From positions 1 through 62,190 of the forward strand of contig NZ_KV810465.1 of assembly GCF_001812805.1 (NCBI RefSeq): a DNA stretch of 62,190 bases, in the 5' to 3' direction. Source of the DNA: Corynebacterium sp. HMSC078H07. GTDB taxonomy: Bacteria; Actinomycetota; Actinomycetes; Mycobacteriales; Mycobacteriaceae. Shown one piece after another: positions 7,856 through 16,119 of the stretch (positions are counted from its first letter, which is position 1; each line of letters begins with the position of its first letter). Both the position numbers and the translations under genes were made by a program. Below the pieces are notes generated by a model, which saw nothing but the letters and a program-made list of their open reading frames with translations, was not told the origin of the DNA and ran no database searches.

Positions 7856-9784
7856 TTAGCGCACGCCGCGGAAGGCGCGGTCATTGAGCTCGCGGCGAGC
7901 TTGCTCGAGTGCGACGAGGTCGGCGAAGAGTGAGTTATAGGACTCTTCGTCGTCCGAGGGGCGCATGCGGCCGAGTTGGGCCTTGAGCTGGGCCACTTGG
8001 TCACCCACGCGGGCTTCCTGCAGGCGCGAGAGCACGGAATCGGCGTAGGCCTCCAGATCCGTATCGGGGTTGCCGGTCTCCCCCAGCTTGATGGGTTCCA
8101 CGGCCAGCTCAGAGACGAAGTTGCGGGCCATAAGATCCGGCATCTCCCCGGCCACGGCGGCGAGCCATTCCACGCCGGGCTGTTCGGCACCGGCGGTCAC
8201 GCCACCGAGGGTGGAGATAGCGCGGCGGATCGTGCGGTAGGCCTCGTTGGAATAGGCGTCCTCGGTAATACCATCGAAGTAGCTGCCGGCGATCTGCGGG
8301 TACTGCAGGGCCAGCTTGAGGGCCTCGCGCTGTGGCCACAGGTGTGGCTCGCGGGGACCGGGGATGTGCATGACGGGAGTATTGGCCTGCGCCGGTGCTG
8401 AGGACGTTTCCTCCAAGCTGGCAAAACGCGGGCGCTCCTGCTTTTTAGGTTTGCGGGCCTCCTGGCGCACCTGGTGGAGGACTTCCTCTGGGTCGGGCCA
8501 GCCCACCCACCCGGCGAGGCGACGGGCGTATTCGCGCTGCAGGGGTTGGTCCCGGATTTGGGCTACGACGGGCACGGCACGGCGCAGTGCTTGGAGGCGG
8601 CCTTCGGCCGAGTCGATGCTAAAGTCCGCGATGACGGAGCGAATGACGAACTCAAACATGGGGATGCGGTCCGCCACGAGGTCGCGCACGGCGGCATCGC
8701 CGCGCTCGAGGCGCAGGTCGCAGGGGTCCATGCCGTCGGGCGCAACGGAGACAAAGGACTGACCGGTGAACTTCTGCTCGCCCTCGAAGGCGCGCATGGC
8801 GGCTTTTTGGCCGGCCTCGTCGCCGTCGAAGGTGTAGATGAGCTCGCCGTGGAAGTAGGAATCATCGAGCATGAGGCGGCGCAACACTTGGAGGTGGTCC
8901 CCGCCGAAAGCGGTGCCACAGGAGGCTACGGCGGTCTTCACACCGGCGGCATACATGGCCATGACATCCGTGTAGCCTTCCACCACCACGGCCTGGTGCT
9001 GCTCCGCGATGTTGCGCTTGGCCAAGTCGAGGCCGAAGAGCACTTTGGACTTGCGGTAGAGCATGGTTTCGGGCGTGTTCATGTACTTGCCCAGCTTGTC
9101 ATCGTCGAAAAGCTTGCGGGCACCGAAGCCGATGACGTTGCCGGAGAGATCCTTAATGGGCCATAGCAGGCGGCGATGGAAGCGGTCAATGGGGCCGCGC
9201 TTGCCCATCTTGGAAATACCTGCGGCCTCTAGCTCTTCGAAGGAAAAGCCCATGCGTAGCAGGTGCTTGGTGGCGGTATCCCAGCCCTCAGGCGCGTATC
9301 CACATTCAAAGTCGTAGATGATGTCCTTGGAAAAGCCTCGGTCCAGGAGGAACTCGCGGCCGGTAGCTGCCTGCGGGGTTTCTAACTGCTGGCGGTAGAA
9401 CTCGTGCGCGGCCTTGTTGGCGGAGATAAGCCTTTGGCGGGTGCCGGGCTTTTCATCACGGGCACCGGTAGAGCCGCCTTGATAGTTGATGTGGTAGCCA
9501 ATTTTTTGGGCTACCGCCTCCACGGCTTCCGGGAAGGTGACCTGTTCCATCTCCATGAGGAAGCTAAAGACATCACCGCCTTTACCCGTGGAGAAGCAGT
9601 GATAATAGCCGCGCTGCGGGCGCACGTGGAAGGACGGGGTCTTCTCATCTTTGAAGGGGCTCAGCCCCTTCAAAGAGTCGTAGCCAGCGGGTTTGAGCTG
9701 GACGTATTCGCCCACGATTTCTTCAATAGGCGCGCGTTCACGGATAGCTTGGATGTCGCTGTCCGGAATTCTGCCTCGTGCCAT
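7856..9784 (-). CDS. dnaG: DNA primase
   Basis: The 642-residue primase makes RNA primers for the replication fork with the DnaB helicase. The order is N-terminal CHC2 zinc-finger region (residues about 35-75), catalytic core with the TOPRIM motifs VVEGYTDVMAMY and YTFDGDEAGQ, and a C-terminal helicase-binding domain. The oddity is the zinc site: three of the four usual ligands are replaced. Ser42 stands for Cys and Lys45 for His in LSPFKDEKTPSF, and Thr66 for the last Cys in HCFSTG; only Cys63 remains. The fold motifs around them are well kept. From memory other corynebacterial primases share this, while mycobacteria keep the full site; an alignment should confirm it. Length is normal. Confidence 0.96.
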   Translation of the reverse strand: MARGRIPDSDIQAIRERAPIEEIVGEYVQLKPAGYDSLKGLSPFKDEKTPSFHVRPQRGYYHCFSTGKGGDVFSFLMEMEQVTFPEAVEAVAQKIGYHINYQGGSTGARDEKPGTRQRLISANKAAHEFYRQQLETPQAATGREFLLDRGFSKDIIYDFECGYAPEGWDTATKHLLRMGFSFEELEAAGISKMGKRGPIDRFHRRLLWPIKDLSGNVIGFGARKLFDDDKLGKYMNTPETMLYRKSKVLFGLDLAKRNIAEQHQAVVVEGYTDVMAMYAAGVKTAVASCGTAFGGDHLQVLRRLMLDDSYFHGELIYTFDGDEAGQKAAMRAFEGEQKFTGQSFVSVAPDGMDPCDLRLERGDAAVRDLVADRIPMFEFVIRSVIADFSIDSAEGRLQALRRAVPVVAQIRDQPLQREYARRLAGWVGWPDPEEVLHQVRQEARKPKKQERPRFASLEETSSAPAQANTPVMHIPGPREPHLWPQREALKLALQYPQIAGSYFDGITEDAYSNEAYRTIRRAISTLGGVTAGAEQPGVEWLAAVAGEMPDLMARNFVSELAVEPIKLGETGNPDTDLEAYADSVLSRLQEARVGDQVAQLKAQLGRMRPSDDEESYNSLFADLVALEQARRELNDRAFRGVR

Positions 9785-9906
9785 GCGTACAGAGTACCCC
9801 GCGCGGTGGACATGGAGCCATCGACGGTCAGGAGTCCTGTCTCGCGGCTTACAGTACGCGTGGACGGGATTTCAGTTTCGGCCCTATAGCTGCAATGATG
9901 GGAGGC

Positions 9907-10398
9907 ATGTCCCAGTCCTCCCCCTCTAAGAAATCGCTACCTGCCTTGATTGGCGGTGCGGTGCTTGTGCTCGTTGCGGGTTACTTCGGCATCGACCTCG
10001 GTGGCGATGGCGGGAGCAGCAACAGCGGCCGGGCGGAACAGACCTCGGAGAAGGGTGAAAAGGGGGACATCGCCAAGCATGGCTCCGAGGAAGGTGACCT
10101 GCCCACCTGCGCAATGGACTCCCTACCCGAGCAGGCGGAGGAGACCGCGCAGGACATTCTGGCCGGCGGACCCTATGACTATCCGGACAATGACAACGTG
10201 CGCTTTGGCAATTATGAGGGCGTGCTGCCGCAGCAGGATAAGAATTATTACCGCGAATACACGGTGGAAACGCCAGGCATTGGTCACCGTGGCGCTAAGC
10301 GCATTGTCACTGGTGGTGGCAGTGAGACGGACCCGGACGTGTGGTACTACACCGATGACCACTACGAGAGCTTCTGCACGATTCCCGACGCCGAGTAG
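9907..10398 (+). CDS. Membrane-anchored or secreted RNase Sa-like guanyl ribonuclease
   Basis: Residues 65-163 match the N1/T1-type bacterial ribonuclease fold of RNase Sa: SLPEQAEETAQDILAGGPY, FGNYEGVLP, YYREYTVETPG, KRIVTGG and YYTDDHYESF. The catalytic trio Glu117, Arg132 and His152 is in place, and Cys68 with Cys157 are placed for the Sa disulfide. Residues 9-30 (KSLPALIGGAVLVLVAGYFG) are a signal or anchor helix, followed by a charged linker. A barstar-like gene follows 30 bases later, as expected for a protective inhibitor. ATGs at 9895 and 9898 are alternatives; TATAGC at 9885 lies so close that the message may be nearly leaderless. Confidence 0.9.
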   Translation: MSQSSPSKKSLPALIGGAVLVLVAGYFGIDLGGDGGSSNSGRAEQTSEKGEKGDIAKHGSEEGDLPTCAMDSLPEQAEETAQDILAGGPYDYPDNDNVRFGNYEGVLPQQDKNYYREYTVETPGIGHRGAKRIVTGGGSETDPDVWYYTDDHYESFCTIPDAE

Positions 10399-10428
10399 TG
10401 CGCAAGAACTAAAGGATTGTTAAACAGC

Positions 10429-10662
10429 ATGGACCGCATTCTCATTACGGAGGCTATCCGCAGCCGCGAGGATTTCTATGGCGCGCTGGGCCGTCTGCGC
10501 AGCAACGCGGCGGGGGCGCCGCACAACCTCGATGACCTCGCGGATTTCTTGCGGGAGCAGCACATTCAGGCGATTATCGCCGCCGACTTTGACCTAGAGC
10601 AGGATGACTTGTCGCGGATTTCCTCGGTGTTGGAGGATCAGGGCGTAGCGCTCGTGCGCTAG
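10429..10662 (+). CDS. Barstar-like ribonuclease inhibitor
   Basis: The 77-residue protein matches barstar in length and layout: ITEAIRSREDFYGALGRLR, then HNLDDLADFLREQ, then DLEQDDLSRISSVLEDQG. The acidic residues that block the RNase active site in barstar (Asp35, Asp39) occur at the same numbers here (NLDDLAD, residues 33-39). It is cytosolic and sits directly after the ribonuclease gene, so it should shield the cell before the enzyme is exported. The stop overlaps that of the convergent dgt gene by 4 bases. ATG 10429 is preferred over TTG 10417 because AAAGGA lies about 12 bases upstream. Confidence 0.82.
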   Translation: MDRILITEAIRSREDFYGALGRLRSNAAGAPHNLDDLADFLREQHIQAIIAADFDLEQDDLSRISSVLEDQGVALVR

Positions 10663-11933
10663 CTAAGGAATCCGAAAAGCTCGGCGCTGCGCTGGGCAAG
10701 GCGTTCGAGTCGGGATTCGGTCATGGAGGCGATCTGGTCGATGATGGCGCGGTCGCGCTCCAGATCGTTCTCGGCCTGGTTCCACCACAGGGCGAAGGTG
10801 GCATCCAGCGAGCCGGGGGCGCCGGCGACAAGGTAGTCGTAGACGCGGTAGATGCGCTCGCGCTGGCGGTCTTGGCGGGCAAGGTGGGCAGGCTCGTCCA
10901 TGACGTAGAGGACGGCGATGGTCTTGAGCAGGGTAACTTCCGCGACTGCTCCTGAAGGGACGTGGAGGTCACCATTCATGCGGCCGAGTGGACCGTCATT
11001 GGCTTCGAGGGTGGCGGAGACGGTAGCGCCTACGTAGCGGCCGACGAGCTCGGAGGTCATCTTCTTTAAGTTGGTATAGGAGCGCAGGGAATAGTCGAAG
11101 TTGCCGATGGCATTGATGATGTCCAGTTGGCGCAGGCGGTCGGCGGCCTCGAGGAGCTCGTCGGCGGTACCTCCGAAGGCCTTGGCGCCTTTGTCCGCGA
11201 GGTGGGCCAGCTCGACTAGGTCCCAGAGCACGCTGAGCGAGATACGGCGGGAGATGATGCCGTCTTCGACGTCGTGGACGGAATAGGCGATGTCATCTGA
11301 CCAGTCCATCACCTGGGCTTCCATAGACTTGCGCTGGTCGGAGTGGCCCTTTCGGAGCCACTCCAAGACACCCGCGTCTTCGTCGTAGGCGCCGTATTTG
11401 CGGTTGAGTGTGCCGTCGGGGTTGGTCTTGGTCCAGGGATATTTGCAGGCGGCATCGAGAGAGGCGCGGGTGAGGTTGAGGCCATAGCTGTTCAGGCCTT
11501 CAGGTGTCTCGAGAACCACTTTGGGTTCCAGCTTGGTGAGGATGCGCAGGGTTTGGGCGTTGCCTTCGAAGCCGCCGAGGGCTACCTCGTTGAGCGCGTT
11601 CTCACCGTTGTGGCCGTAGGGTGGGTGGCCGATGTCGTGGGTCAGACCGGCCATATCGCACAGATCGGGGTCTAGGCCCAAGCCAGCGCCGATGCTGCGC
11701 GCAATCTGGCTGACCTCCAGGGAGTGGGTCAGGCGAGTACGCGGGGTATCGCCATCGCGGGGGCCAACGACCTGTGTCTTATCCGCCAGACGGCGCAGGG
11801 CCGCCGAATGCAGGACGCGGGCGCGGTCCCGGGAGAAGGCGCCGCGATGCTCCTCAGTGGAACTTAGGGCTGAGCCTTTGGGGCTCTCGGCGGCCAAGCG
11901 GGCGACGTCATCGGCGGAATAGTTGTAGCTCAC
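10659..11933 (-). CDS. dgt: dGTP triphosphohydrolase-like HD protein
   Basis: The 424-residue protein belongs to the dGTPase family, which cleaves dNTPs to nucleoside and triphosphate and so affects dNTP pools. The HD metal site is visible: TRLTHSLEVSQIARSIG near residue 65, and LTHDIGHPPYGHNGENAL near residue 100, with the second half VMDWSDDIAYSVHDVEDG near residue 213. The length fits the family. It lies 11 bases downstream of the DUF218 gene start side, reading leftward with it, so the two may be cotranscribed. The gene neighbourhood (dnaG, dgt, glyS) is conserved in corynebacteria. Confidence 0.93.
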   Translation of the reverse strand: MSYNYSADDVARLAAESPKGSALSSTEEHRGAFSRDRARVLHSAALRRLADKTQVVGPRDGDTPRTRLTHSLEVSQIARSIGAGLGLDPDLCDMAGLTHDIGHPPYGHNGENALNEVALGGFEGNAQTLRILTKLEPKVVLETPEGLNSYGLNLTRASLDAACKYPWTKTNPDGTLNRKYGAYDEDAGVLEWLRKGHSDQRKSMEAQVMDWSDDIAYSVHDVEDGIISRRISLSVLWDLVELAHLADKGAKAFGGTADELLEAADRLRQLDIINAIGNFDYSLRSYTNLKKMTSELVGRYVGATVSATLEANDGPLGRMNGDLHVPSGAVAEVTLLKTIAVLYVMDEPAHLARQDRQRERIYRVYDYLVAGAPGSLDATFALWWNQAENDLERDRAIIDQIASMTESRLERLAQRSAELFGFLS

Positions 11934-11944
11934 AGGGCTTTAGT

Positions 11945-12529
11945 TTAGGCGCTGTCCTTATCCTGCTGGGGCTGCCTCGCGCCAATGACGCGGTGGCGCA
12001 GAGCCTGGTTGGGGCGGATAATGCGCTCGATGCGGTAGAAAGCCGTGCGCAGGCCGGCGGAGCGCTTCTCCCCTACGACGGTGCGCAGGCCCAGATAGAT
12101 AAGCCCGCCAACCTCGTGGGCTAGGTAGCGCCACCACGGGATGGAAAAACGCGGCGAAGGGTAATAAGGCGTGCCGAGGACGGTGGCCGTGATTCCTTCC
12201 TGGCGGGCAATGAGGAAGGTGCGCAGGCGATGGAGCGGATCGGTGACGATGACAGCCTCGCGCACGTTGAGCTTCTCGCGTGCGGCGGACAGCGAGCTGC
12301 GGGTGTCGAGGCCTTCGGTGAGGGCGGTGACGTTAAGGGGGACGTCGGCAAGCATGCCCTTAGCTACCCCAGCTTCGGTGAACCTGTCTCCGGGCAAGTT
12401 GCCGCCGACGGTGATGATGGGGAGGTTGTGCGCGGTGGCGTACTCGGCGGCGTAGCGCACGCGGCCAGTCAGGATTCGGGAGGGGCGGCCGTCGTACTGC
12501 GCGGCGCCTAAGACAATAACGTATTTCAC
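11945..12529 (-). CDS. YdcF/DUF218 family protein
   Basis: The 194-residue protein has the DUF218 (SanA/YdcF) pattern: YVIVLGAAQYDGRPS, RVRYAAEYATAHNLPIITVGGNLPGD, TRSSLSAAREKL, VIVTDPLHRLRTFLIARQEG. Members bind nucleotides or act in envelope lipid and wall metabolism, but the reaction is not settled. There is no N-terminal membrane helix, unlike ElyC/SanA. A short hydrophobic stretch near residue 145 (WWRYLAHEVGGLIYLGL) could touch the membrane. It precedes dgt in the same direction. Confidence 0.85.
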   Translation of the reverse strand: MKYVIVLGAAQYDGRPSRILTGRVRYAAEYATAHNLPIITVGGNLPGDRFTEAGVAKGMLADVPLNVTALTEGLDTRSSLSAAREKLNVREAVIVTDPLHRLRTFLIARQEGITATVLGTPYYPSPRFSIPWWRYLAHEVGGLIYLGLRTVVGEKRSAGLRTAFYRIERIIRPNQALRHRVIGARQPQQDKDSA

Positions 12530-12569
12530 TGCCTCACTACCTTAGCGCTGGGAAGGTATCGTGGTGCGC

Positions 12570-14654
12570 ATGACTACTGCTGCTCGTATTGGCCGCGCTG
12601 CCCTTGCCGCCCTCGTGTTGGGATGTGCGACGGCCGGGCCTGCTTTGGCCACGGAATTCGTTGTTGCCGCACCTGAGGCTGCCTCGCTCAAGGACAAGGT
12701 GACGGATGAGGCTGGGGTGCTCTCAAGCTCGGAGAAGTCCGAGTTGGAGGACAAGATTGTCACGCTGCAGCAGGAACACCACGTGGTGATTTTCGTGGTC
12801 TTTGCGTCCTCACTGCCGGAAGGTGCGGAAGCCTATGCGGGTGAGATTGTGAAGGCCAAGGGGCCGAATTCCGCTGCCTATGTGGTGGGCGTGGAGGATT
12901 CCACGATGGGCGTGCAGACCGGCAATGAGTGGCCGCGCGGGCGCCTGGACGCGATGTATGACGCGGCGTACGGCAAGTTGGCTGGGGGCCGCGAGTATGG
13001 GGCGTCGGCGCTGGCGCTTGTCGACGCTGCCTCGTCCGGCTCGTCCGGTTCTTCCGGTTCCTCTGGCTCTTCGGGCTCCTCCGACGGCTCCGGAGGCTCC
13101 GGAGGCTCCGATGGCAATGGTGGGCTGTGGCTGGCTGGTGGCGCCGGTGCCTTGGTGGTAGCTGGCGGCGGCATTGCGGCGGCGAGCCGGCGCAAGACCA
13201 AGAAGGACTCGGCAGCCGCGTTGGAATCCGCGCGCCAGATTGAGCCGGGGAATACCTCGCAGCTTGATCGTCTGGATATGGCCACTCTGTCTCAGCTGGC
13301 ACAAGAGGAGTTGGTCTCTACCGACGAGTCCATCCGTCGTGGCAAGGAAGAGCTCGATATCGCGGTATCCGAATTCGGCCCAGAGCGAACCCGGCCGTTC
13401 ACGCGCGCGATGAACCACTCTACGCTGACTTTGCAAAAGGCCTTCCAGCTGCAGCAGCAGCTCAATGACAACCTGCCGAAATCTGAGGGTGAGCGCCGCC
13501 AGATGCTGGTGGAGATTATTTCCTCTTGTGGCCAGGCTGACGATGCCCTCGACGCGCAGGCAGCGGACTTCGCCCAGATGCGTGACCTGCTGATTAACGC
13601 CGGCTCGAAACTCGATGAACTCACGCGCCGCACGGTGGATCTGCGTGGCCGCTTGCCGCAGGCTCGTACCACCTTGTCCACCCTTGGCGGTTCCTATTCC
13701 GAGGAGGCATTGTCCTCCATCGCGGATAATCCGGAGATGGCGGAGGTCTCGCTCTCCGAGGCCGAGAAGTTACTCGAGCGCGGCCGTTCGCTGCAGTCCC
13801 AACCTGCCGGCCAGCAGGGGCCGCTCGTGGGTATTATCCGCGATGCCGAACATGCCCTTGAGGTCTCTGACCGACTGCTCACCGGTGTGGAGAACGCCGA
13901 GAACTCCATCGCTTCTGCCAAGGACAACCTGCCGGCGCTCATCGATGAGGTCGAGAGCGAAATCGCCGAAGCCCAGCAGCTGGAGCAGCAGGGCAAGGCC
14001 CAGGGCTCGCCTGCCGATTGGTCCGCGCTGGAGGACTTGCTTTCCACGGCGCGGGCCGCCATGGACCAGGCGCGCAACAACGGCCAGGCTGACCCGTTAG
14101 GCCAGTACACCGCGCTGACGGCTATCGATACCAAGCTCGACGAGCAACTCGACACCGTCCGCGAAACCAATTCCACTCGTGAGCGCCAGATCGCGCTCTA
14201 CCGCCAACAAATCGCCGCGGCGGAATCCGCCATCCAGGCAGCCGAGGACCTGCTCTCCTCCCGCGGCCGCGTGGTGGGCCCCGATGCACGTGTCGCGCTT
14301 GCCGATGCCACCCGCCTCTACGCTCAAGCTCAGAATTCCGCATCCAAGGACCTGCGTGCGGCGCTCAACTTCTCCCGCGATGCGGCTGCGGCTGCCCAGA
14401 CCTCGCTGAGGCGCGCCAAGGCGGACCTGGAGGCGTATCGCCGCCAGGAGCAGCGCCGCCAAGCCACCGATGCTGCGGGCAATATCCTCACCGGCATGGT
14501 GCTGGGCCAAGTCCTCGGCGGCGGTAGCTCTCGCGGCCACGGCGGCGGCTTCGGTGGCGGCTTTGGCGGTGGCGGCTTTGGCGGTGGTGGCTTCTCGGGC
14601 GGCGGTGGCTTCTCGGGCGGCGGTGGCGGCGGCTTCCGCGGCGGCTCCTTCTAG
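12570..14654 (+). CDS. TPM-domain membrane protein with glycine-rich tail
   Basis: The 694-residue protein has a signal peptide (ALAALVLGCATAGPALA), then a TPM domain (residues about 35-155: VTDEAGVLSSSEKSELEDK, QTGNEWPRG). A Ser/Gly linker follows (GSSGSSGSSG repeats), then one transmembrane helix (LAGGAGALVVAGGGIAAAS) at about 188-206. A long coiled-coil region (about 210-640, rich in Leu, Glu, Ala and Gln) leads to a Gly/Phe/Ser tail with FGGG repeats. TPM domains elsewhere occur in photosystem repair and envelope proteins. The orientation puts TPM outside and the coiled coil inside. ATG 12570 is preferred to GTG 12561; the ribosome site is weak in both cases. Role unknown; the family is conserved near glyS in corynebacteria. 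Confidence 0.88.
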   Translation: MTTAARIGRAALAALVLGCATAGPALATEFVVAAPEAASLKDKVTDEAGVLSSSEKSELEDKIVTLQQEHHVVIFVVFASSLPEGAEAYAGEIVKAKGPNSAAYVVGVEDSTMGVQTGNEWPRGRLDAMYDAAYGKLAGGREYGASALALVDAASSGSSGSSGSSGSSGSSDGSGGSGGSDGNGGLWLAGGAGALVVAGGGIAAASRRKTKKDSAAALESARQIEPGNTSQLDRLDMATLSQLAQEELVSTDESIRRGKEELDIAVSEFGPERTRPFTRAMNHSTLTLQKAFQLQQQLNDNLPKSEGERRQMLVEIISSCGQADDALDAQAADFAQMRDLLINAGSKLDELTRRTVDLRGRLPQARTTLSTLGGSYSEEALSSIADNPEMAEVSLSEAEKLLERGRSLQSQPAGQQGPLVGIIRDAEHALEVSDRLLTGVENAENSIASAKDNLPALIDEVESEIAEAQQLEQQGKAQGSPADWSALEDLLSTARAAMDQARNNGQADPLGQYTALTAIDTKLDEQLDTVRETNSTRERQIALYRQQIAAAESAIQAAEDLLSSRGRVVGPDARVALADATRLYAQAQNSASKDLRAALNFSRDAAAAAQTSLRRAKADLEAYRRQEQRRQATDAAGNILTGMVLGQVLGGGSSRGHGGGFGGGFGGGGFGGGGFSGGGGFSGGGGGGFRGGSF

Positions 14655-14772
14655 CCGCGCTGTACCGCATTTGACATCGGGCGATTGGACTCCGGTTCGG
14701 TAGTCGTCCATGCAGATGCTCGGGTACGGGGTTGGTGCACATACATGGTAGGTGTAAGCCGGTCATGCACAT

Positions 14773-14894
14773 GGTTCTAGTCAAAAGGTTGCAGTCAAAC
14801 GGTTTACCTGGAGGCAAGTAAACCTTCTGCACCGAGCTAGAAGGTTCGTTTGGGGGGAAACAAACCTTATGACTGTAGCCATCTGACTAGAACC
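14773..14894. repeat. Cloverleaf-like inverted-repeat element, GGTT type
   Basis: The outer arms GGTTCTAGTCA (14773-14783) and TGACTAGAACC (14884-14894) are perfect inverted repeats. A second pair, GGTTGCAGTCA (14787-14797) with TGACTGTAGCC (14870-14880), pairs 9 of 11. Inside lie two hairpins: GGTTTAC/GTAAACC (14801-14824) and GGTTCGTTT/AAACAAACC (14843-14866). All arms use a GGTT-based unit. The plan is the same as in the GGTCCCTTT elements although the sequence differs. No open frame fills it. Confidence 0.75.
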
Positions 14895-14992
14895 CTCTAC
14901 TGGCATACCAAGCCAAGCAAGCACACGAGGAGAGCTCCTCTTCGAGGACAAACTCCGCTTCTCACATGCCGGTGCAGGATATATCTCGGATG

Positions 14993-15126
14993 GGTCCCAT
15001 TAGTTTGGTGCCTTTATTCTGGTCTCTTTGCTCAGTAAAGGGACCATCTATCTGGCGAAAAGCCGCCTTAAATGGTCCCTTTGCACAGATAAGGGACCAA
15101 AGTAGAGGGACCAAACTAGAAGGGCC
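14993..15126. repeat. GGTCCCTTT element, copy A
   Basis: The 134-bp element has outer arms containing TAGTTTGGT (15001-15009) and ACCAAACTA (15110-15118). An inner hairpin GGTCTCTTT/AAAGGGACC follows, then a middle hairpin (ACCAT with ATGGT around GGCGAAAAGCC), then a second GGTCCCTTT/AAGGGACC hairpin. Related copies lie at 21840-21959 and 27604-27723. It sits between the convergent TPM-protein gene and the glyS operon. Confidence 0.85.
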
Positions 15127-15187
15127 GTCTATGGGTGAGCGGAAAGCTGGGTCAGGCGCGCAAACGGGCGGAGCTGCGCAAGGTGAT

Positions 15188-15601
15188 TTAGGTGCGGAGG
15201 GGGCGGGTGGAGCCGTCGAGAAGCAGGCAGCAGTAGCTGGTGAAGGCGGCGTCGGCGGCGGGCAGGTTGCCCACGGCGACTTCGAGGTCGCGGCCGCGTG
15301 GGGTAGTGCGGGCAACGTCGTTGCCGGAGGCATCGCGGATGCGGCGCTCGCGGCGGAAAGGGTTGGTGCGCTCGAGGGTGTACTCGCGGCCCTCGCAGAC
15401 TGCGCGCAGGGAGCTCACGGTAAAACCCGCTTGCTCGGCTGAGAAGGAGGGCCCGCGCACGGCGAAGCGGCGCGCGCCCGGGGTGTGCTCGAAGGTGATA
15501 GCAGGCTGGCCTGGCATGAGCAGACCCGTCGGCGTCACGCGGGCAACGGTCTCGCCTTCCTCGTTCACCAGCGCCCCTTCGCGCCACACCCAGCGCTGCA
15601 T
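15188..15601 (-). CDS. Conserved hypothetical protein of the glyS operon
   Basis: The 137-residue protein is not recognised. It is a soluble, strand-rich sequence with regular short motifs (RWVWREGALVNEEGETVARV, TFEHTPGARRFAVRG, RERRIRDASGNDVARTTPRG), like small beta-barrel or LURP/scramblase-type folds, but no defining residues are seen. Its start overlaps the stop of the preceding gene in TAATG, and that gene is in turn joined to glyS in the same way. The three are therefore translationally coupled. Confidence 0.72.
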   Translation of the reverse strand: MQRWVWREGALVNEEGETVARVTPTGLLMPGQPAITFEHTPGARRFAVRGPSFSAEQAGFTVSSLRAVCEGREYTLERTNPFRRERRIRDASGNDVARTTPRGRDLEVAVGNLPAADAAFTSYCCLLLDGSTRPLRT

Positions 15602-16119
15602 TAGATCAGCACCGTGATGATAGCGACGATGGATAACAGCACCAGCGTTGCGATGATGGGAATCGCGGTGCGCTGCGTGCGGGCTTCCAAGATGACGCGC
15701 GTAAACCAGCTCAAACCTGCGACTTCCCAGTCGTCGAGATCCCCGGAGTCAGAGCTGTTCTCCCCCTCAAATTCGAGGATGGCTTTGCGCACGCCGGAGT
15801 TCTTGGAAGAGAATTGGGCCACCTTGGTGCCCGAGCTGTCCTCCACAATCCAGTCCCCGCCGGCCTCGTTGATGAAGGCGAAGGTACGGCCGTCCAGGGA
15901 GGCCTCCAGGCGCTTGTCGCGCTTGACATTGCCGGCGAGGCGGTAGACGCGGTCATCCTCCAAGGTGATGGAGGCGCCTAAATCGTCGAGGGCCAAGCGC
16001 CAGTGGTCGCCTTCCACTTCGGCCGAACGTTCCTGGAACATGCCCAGCGATTCTGGCCCGTCCTCCACGAGGAGGACGGGGTTCTTGCTATCGCTGCGGT
16101 CCCAGCTGGTGTAGTGCAT
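15601..16119 (-). CDS. Hypothetical protein with C-terminal membrane anchor
   Basis: The 172-residue protein has a soluble N-terminal part with beta-rich repeats (YTSWDRSDSKNPVLLVEDG, WRLALDDLGASITLEDDRVYRL, DWIVEDSSGTKVAQF). It ends in one transmembrane helix (TAIPIIATLVLLSIVAIITVLI), so it is a tail-anchored protein facing the cytosol. Its sequence rhythm resembles the next gene, and the two may be diverged relatives that act together. TAATG overlaps join it to glyS upstream and to the 137-residue protein downstream. Function unknown. Confidence 0.75.
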   Translation of the reverse strand: MHYTSWDRSDSKNPVLLVEDGPESLGMFQERSAEVEGDHWRLALDDLGASITLEDDRVYRLAGNVKRDKRLEASLDGRTFAFINEAGGDWIVEDSSGTKVAQFSSKNSGVRKAILEFEGENSSDSGDLDDWEVAGLSWFTRVILEARTQRTAIPIIATLVLLSIVAIITVLI

